From positions 107,568 through 171,567 of the forward strand of contig NZ_BCXD01000011.1 of NCBI RefSeq assembly GCF_001894925.1: 64,000 bases of DNA, read 5' to 3'. Origin of the DNA: Rhodococcus rhodnii NBRC 100604. GTDB taxonomy: Bacteria > Actinomycetota > Actinomycetes > Mycobacteriales > Mycobacteriaceae. Under the pieces are notes generated by a model. The model ran no database searches, was not told the DNA's origin, and worked only from the letters and a program-made list of their open reading frames with translations. Positions 61,485 to 64,000 of this stretch are shown in pieces (the stretch's first letter is position 1; every line of letters starts with the position of its first letter). The position numbers and the translations under genes are program-made.

Positions 61485-62627
61485 ATGATCTCGTTCGAGC
61501 ACGCCACCAAGGAGTTCGACGGCGGCGTCGTGGCCGTCGACGACCTCACGCTCGACATTCCCGCCGAGTCGTTCACGGTGTTCGTCGGCCCGTCCGGCGG
61601 TGGCAAGACGACGGCGATGCGAATGATCAACCGCATGGTGACGCCGACCTCGGGCACGGTCCGGGTCGACGGCCGCGACGTCGCCGGACTCGATGCGACA
61701 CGACTGCGCCTCGGCATGGGATACGTCATCCAGAACGGCGGCCTGCTGCCCCACCGCACCGTGCTCGACAACGTCGCGACCGTCCCTGTCCTGAGCGGGG
61801 ATTCGCGACGCAGTGCCCGCCGCACGGCGCTGGGGGTACTCGAGCGCGTCGGCCTCGGCGCGTCGCTCGCGAATCGCTATCCGGCGCAGCTCTCGGGCGG
61901 TCAGCAGCAGCGCGTCGGCGTCGCACGCGCGCTCGCGGCGGACCCGCCGATCCTGCTCATGGACGAGCCGTTCAGCGCCGTCGATCCCGTGGTCCGCGAG
62001 GAACTCCAGACCGAGATGCGGCGGCTGCAGAGCGAACTGCGCAAGACGATCGTGTTCGTGACGCACGACATCGACGAGGCCGTCACTCTCGGTGATCGCA
62101 TCGCGGTTTTCGGCCCCGGTGGCCGGTTGCGCCAGTACGACGCACCGGATGTCGTGCTGGCCTCGCCCGCAGACGATTTCGTGGCGGAGTTCGTCGGCCG
62201 CGATCGCGGCTATCGCGGGCTGTCGTTCCGGTCGGCCTCCGACGTCCCGATCCACGAGATCCGCACCGTGACCACCGAGTCGGTGGGCGAAGCGACGCTC
62301 GGCGAGAGCGGCTGGGCGCTCGTCGTGAGCGACGACGGACGTCCGCTGGGCTGGGTCGACGCCGCGGGTGTCGCGAAGGTGCGTGGCGGCAGCGCGGTGT
62401 CGGCCGCGATCGCCGCGGGAGGGTCGCTCTTCCCGCTCGGCGCCGATCTGCGGCAGGCACTGGACGCGGCCATCTCGTCGCCGTCGGGCATCGGTGTCGC
62501 GGTGGACGCGGACGGCGTGGTGCGCGGCGGGGTCCTGGGGACGGAGGTGCTCGCGGGCCTCTCGGACCAACGGCGGTCCGAGGACGCCACGCGCGAGCGC
62601 ACCGAGTTCGGCGAAGCGGAGCGCTGA
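61485..62627 (+). CDS. Osmoprotectant ABC transporter ATP-binding protein (ProV/OpuCA-like)
   Basis: This 380-residue ATPase has Walker A GPSGGGKTTAMRMINRMV, Q-loop GYVIQNGGLLPHRTVLDNVA, signature LSGGQQQRVGVARAL, Walker B ILLMDEPFSAVDPVVREELQ and H-loop FVTHDIDEAVTLGDRIAVFG. The MRMINRM wording is typical of glycine betaine importers. A C-terminal region of about 120 residues is CBS-like and could sense ionic strength. ATG 61485 has GGAG 5 nt upstream; GTG 61446 would add 13 residues. Confidence 0.93.
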   Translation: MISFEHATKEFDGGVVAVDDLTLDIPAESFTVFVGPSGGGKTTAMRMINRMVTPTSGTVRVDGRDVAGLDATRLRLGMGYVIQNGGLLPHRTVLDNVATVPVLSGDSRRSARRTALGVLERVGLGASLANRYPAQLSGGQQQRVGVARALAADPPILLMDEPFSAVDPVVREELQTEMRRLQSELRKTIVFVTHDIDEAVTLGDRIAVFGPGGRLRQYDAPDVVLASPADDFVAEFVGRDRGYRGLSFRSASDVPIHEIRTVTTESVGEATLGESGWALVVSDDGRPLGWVDAAGVAKVRGGSAVSAAIAAGGSLFPLGADLRQALDAAISSPSGIGVAVDADGVVRGGVLGTEVLAGLSDQRRSEDATRERTEFGEAER

Positions 62628-62629
62628 CC

Positions 62630-63277
62630 GTGCGCTGGCCCATCGACAACTTCGACGAGGTCGTCTCGCTGACGCGCACGCATCTGTATCTCTCGCTCGT
62701 GCCCCTGCTCGTCGGTCTCGTCCTGTCGATCCCCGTCGGCGCGCTGATCCGCGGGACATCGTGGCTGCGGCGCGGCACGTTCGTGCTCGCGGGGATCGCG
62801 TTCACGATCCCCTCGCTCGCGCTGTTCGTGACGATCCCGTCGATCGTCGGACTCGAGATCCTCGATCCGCTCAACGTCGTGATCGCGCTGTCGGTGTATT
62901 CGACGGCGCTGCTCGTGCGCGCCGTCCCGGAAGCGCTCGATTCCGTTCCCGCGCAGGTCGTCGACTCGGCGAACGCGATGGGTTACTCGTGGTTGCGCAG
63001 GGTGCTCACGGTCGATCTGCCGCTCGCGCTTCCGGTGCTCTCGGCGAACGTCCGCGTCGTCGCCGTCACGAACATCTCCCTCGTCTCGGTCGGGTCGCTC
63101 ATCGGGATCGGGGGCCTCGGCGTCCTGTTCACGCGGGGCTACCAGCGCGACTATCCCGATCAGATTCTCGCCGGCATCATCGCGATCGTCGTGCTGGCGC
63201 TCGCGATCGACGCACTTCTGTATCTGCTGACACGTGTCCTGACGCCGTGGCGCCGCGCGGAAGGGGCACGCACATGA
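62630..63277 (+). CDS. Osmoprotectant ABC permease (ProW/OpuCB-like)
   Basis: This 215-residue permease has about five helices. HLYLSLVPLLVGLVLSIPVG is the first, FVLAGIAFTIPSLALFVTIP the second. The cytoplasmic EAA-type loop PAQVVDSANAMGYSWLRRVL contacts the ATPase, followed by ALPVLSANVRVVAVTNISLV. The GTG start is 2 nt after the ATPase gene's stop. It pairs with the permease encoded next. Confidence 0.92.
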   Translation: MRWPIDNFDEVVSLTRTHLYLSLVPLLVGLVLSIPVGALIRGTSWLRRGTFVLAGIAFTIPSLALFVTIPSIVGLEILDPLNVVIALSVYSTALLVRAVPEALDSVPAQVVDSANAMGYSWLRRVLTVDLPLALPVLSANVRVVAVTNISLVSVGSLIGIGGLGVLFTRGYQRDYPDQILAGIIAIVVLALAIDALLYLLTRVLTPWRRAEGART

Positions 63278-64000
63278 GCATCTTCTCGCAGGCCTGGGCG
63301 TACCTCACCGATCCCGCGAACTGGTCGGGTTCGGCAGGGATCGGGGCGCGCATCGTCGAGCACCTCTGGTACAGCACGCTCACCGTCGTGGTGGCCGCCG
63401 CGATCGCGATTCCGCTCGGCCTGCTCGTGGGGCATCGCCGCCGCGGCGAGGTCGTCGTGGTCGGCATCGTCAACGCGATGCGCTCGCTGCCCACCCTCGG
63501 TCTGCTGACCTTCCTCGTCCTGCTCATGGGGCTCGGTCTCACGGCTCCCGTTCTCGCGCTCGTGATCCTGGCGATACCGCCGATCCTCGCCGGCACGTAC
63601 GCTGGCGTCGCAAACGTCGACGCGCAGGTGGTCGACGCGGCCCGGGCGATGGGGATGACCGAGCGGCAGGTGCTCACCCGTGTCGAGATCCCGAACTCGC
63701 TCCCGCTCGTCCTCGGCGGACTCCGCAACGCCTTCCTGCAGGTGATCGCGACCGCGACCGTCGCCGCCTACGTGAATCTCGGCGGCCTGGGCCGCTACAT
63801 CTTCGACGGCCTCGCGCTCTACAGCTACGACCGCGTCCTGGTGGGCGCGATCCTCGTCGCGGCGCTCGCGCTCGTCGTCGACGGCCTGCTCGCGCTCGCG
63901 GTGTGGGCGTCGATTCCCGGGACGGGCCGGCTGCGGCGGAGGGCCGACGTCGCGGCGCTCGCCGCGGCGCCGACCCTCTCGCCCGAAGCCGGTGGGGGTT
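63274..64000 (+). CDS. Osmoprotectant ABC permease (OpuCD-like), 3' end outside window
   Basis: This is a second permease of the importer, incomplete: no stop occurs before the window ends (242 codons visible). It shows HLWYSTLTVVVAAAIAIPLG (helix 1), NAMRSLPTLGLLTFLVLLMG, the coupling loop QVVDAARAMGMTERQVLTRV and IATATVAAYVNLGGLGRYIF. The ATG overlaps the previous stop (ATGA). All four importer genes from 60481 form one operon. Confidence 0.92.
   Translation, partial: MSIFSQAWAYLTDPANWSGSAGIGARIVEHLWYSTLTVVVAAAIAIPLGLLVGHRRRGEVVVVGIVNAMRSLPTLGLLTFLVLLMGLGLTAPVLALVILAIPPILAGTYAGVANVDAQVVDAARAMGMTERQVLTRVEIPNSLPLVLGGLRNAFLQVIATATVAAYVNLGGLGRYIFDGLALYSYDRVLVGAILVAALALVVDGLLALAVWASIPGTGRLRRRADVAALAAAPTLSPEAGGG

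Overview
The window is high-GC actinobacterial DNA. The 5' end holds the last 91 codons of an Emb arabinosyltransferase, an enzyme found only in arabinogalactan-making Mycobacteriales. There is also a Kgd-type fused 2-oxoglutarate decarboxylase, a FadD15-like acyl-CoA ligase, paired FadE-type acyl-CoA dehydrogenases and a Baeyer-Villiger monooxygenase. Together these point to Rhodococcus/Nocardia-like bacteria (inference; no 16S gene is present). Several genes (deaD, kgd, the SDR, an LpqZ-like binding protein, an Rv1272c/1273c-like ABC exporter) recall one neighbourhood of the M. tuberculosis chromosome. I see no phage, IS, CRISPR, tRNA or rRNA. No gene-free stretch exceeds 300 bases; the longest are 21373-21614 and 6257-6474.

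Layout. 1-8.4 kb: emb end, a Tat-exported acetamidase/formamidase-like protein, two flavin reductases, and an aliphatic amidase operon (amiC-amiE-amiB) divergent from a MarR gene. A GIY-YIG-like protein and a lone ANTAR protein follow. 8.4-13.9 kb: FAD aromatic monooxygenase with its MHS transporter, a LysR regulator and a divergent aldo/keto reductase. 14-25 kb: an unknown protein, endonuclease IV, an acyl-CoA ligase, a GNAT, a small membrane protein, two acyl-CoA dehydrogenases and a MacB-like ABC exporter. 25-33 kb: YchJ-like protein, lipoprotein, secreted protein, DEAD-box helicase, HdeD-like protein, nitrilase-fold amidase, phosphoribosyltransferase and FadD15. 33-42.5 kb: a PLP fold-III enzyme and a lactone oxidase sharing a TetR palindrome, adenine deaminase, enoyl-CoA hydratase, PadR with an MFS exporter, GNAT and a GST-like reductase. 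42.5-52.3 kb: BrkB-type protein overlapping an ACR3/SBF transporter tail-to-tail, AraC-VOC pair, EcsC-like protein, ABC-2 exporter and a giant fused ABC exporter. 52.3-59.5 kb: kgd, TetR, and a BVMO-SDR operon. 59.5-64 kb: an osmoprotectant ABC importer with two binding lipoproteins; its last permease runs off the window.

The most unusual feature is a dispersed palindromic element of about 71 bp, present in five copies (276-346, 2909-2979, 6856-6926, 40577-40645, 48397-48457). It repeatedly forms gene edges. It abuts stop codons on both sides of one copy, adds an in-frame tail to AmiB, ends the MarR gene, fills the upstream region of a GNAT promoter, and encodes the N-terminus of the fused ABC exporter. 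Other points of interest are two apparent frameshifts (TetR at about 34.6 kb and MFS at about 38.57 kb), several leaderless-looking genes with a TAnnnT box 6-8 nt before the start codon, and clear operator palindromes next to the MarR, TetR and PadR genes.
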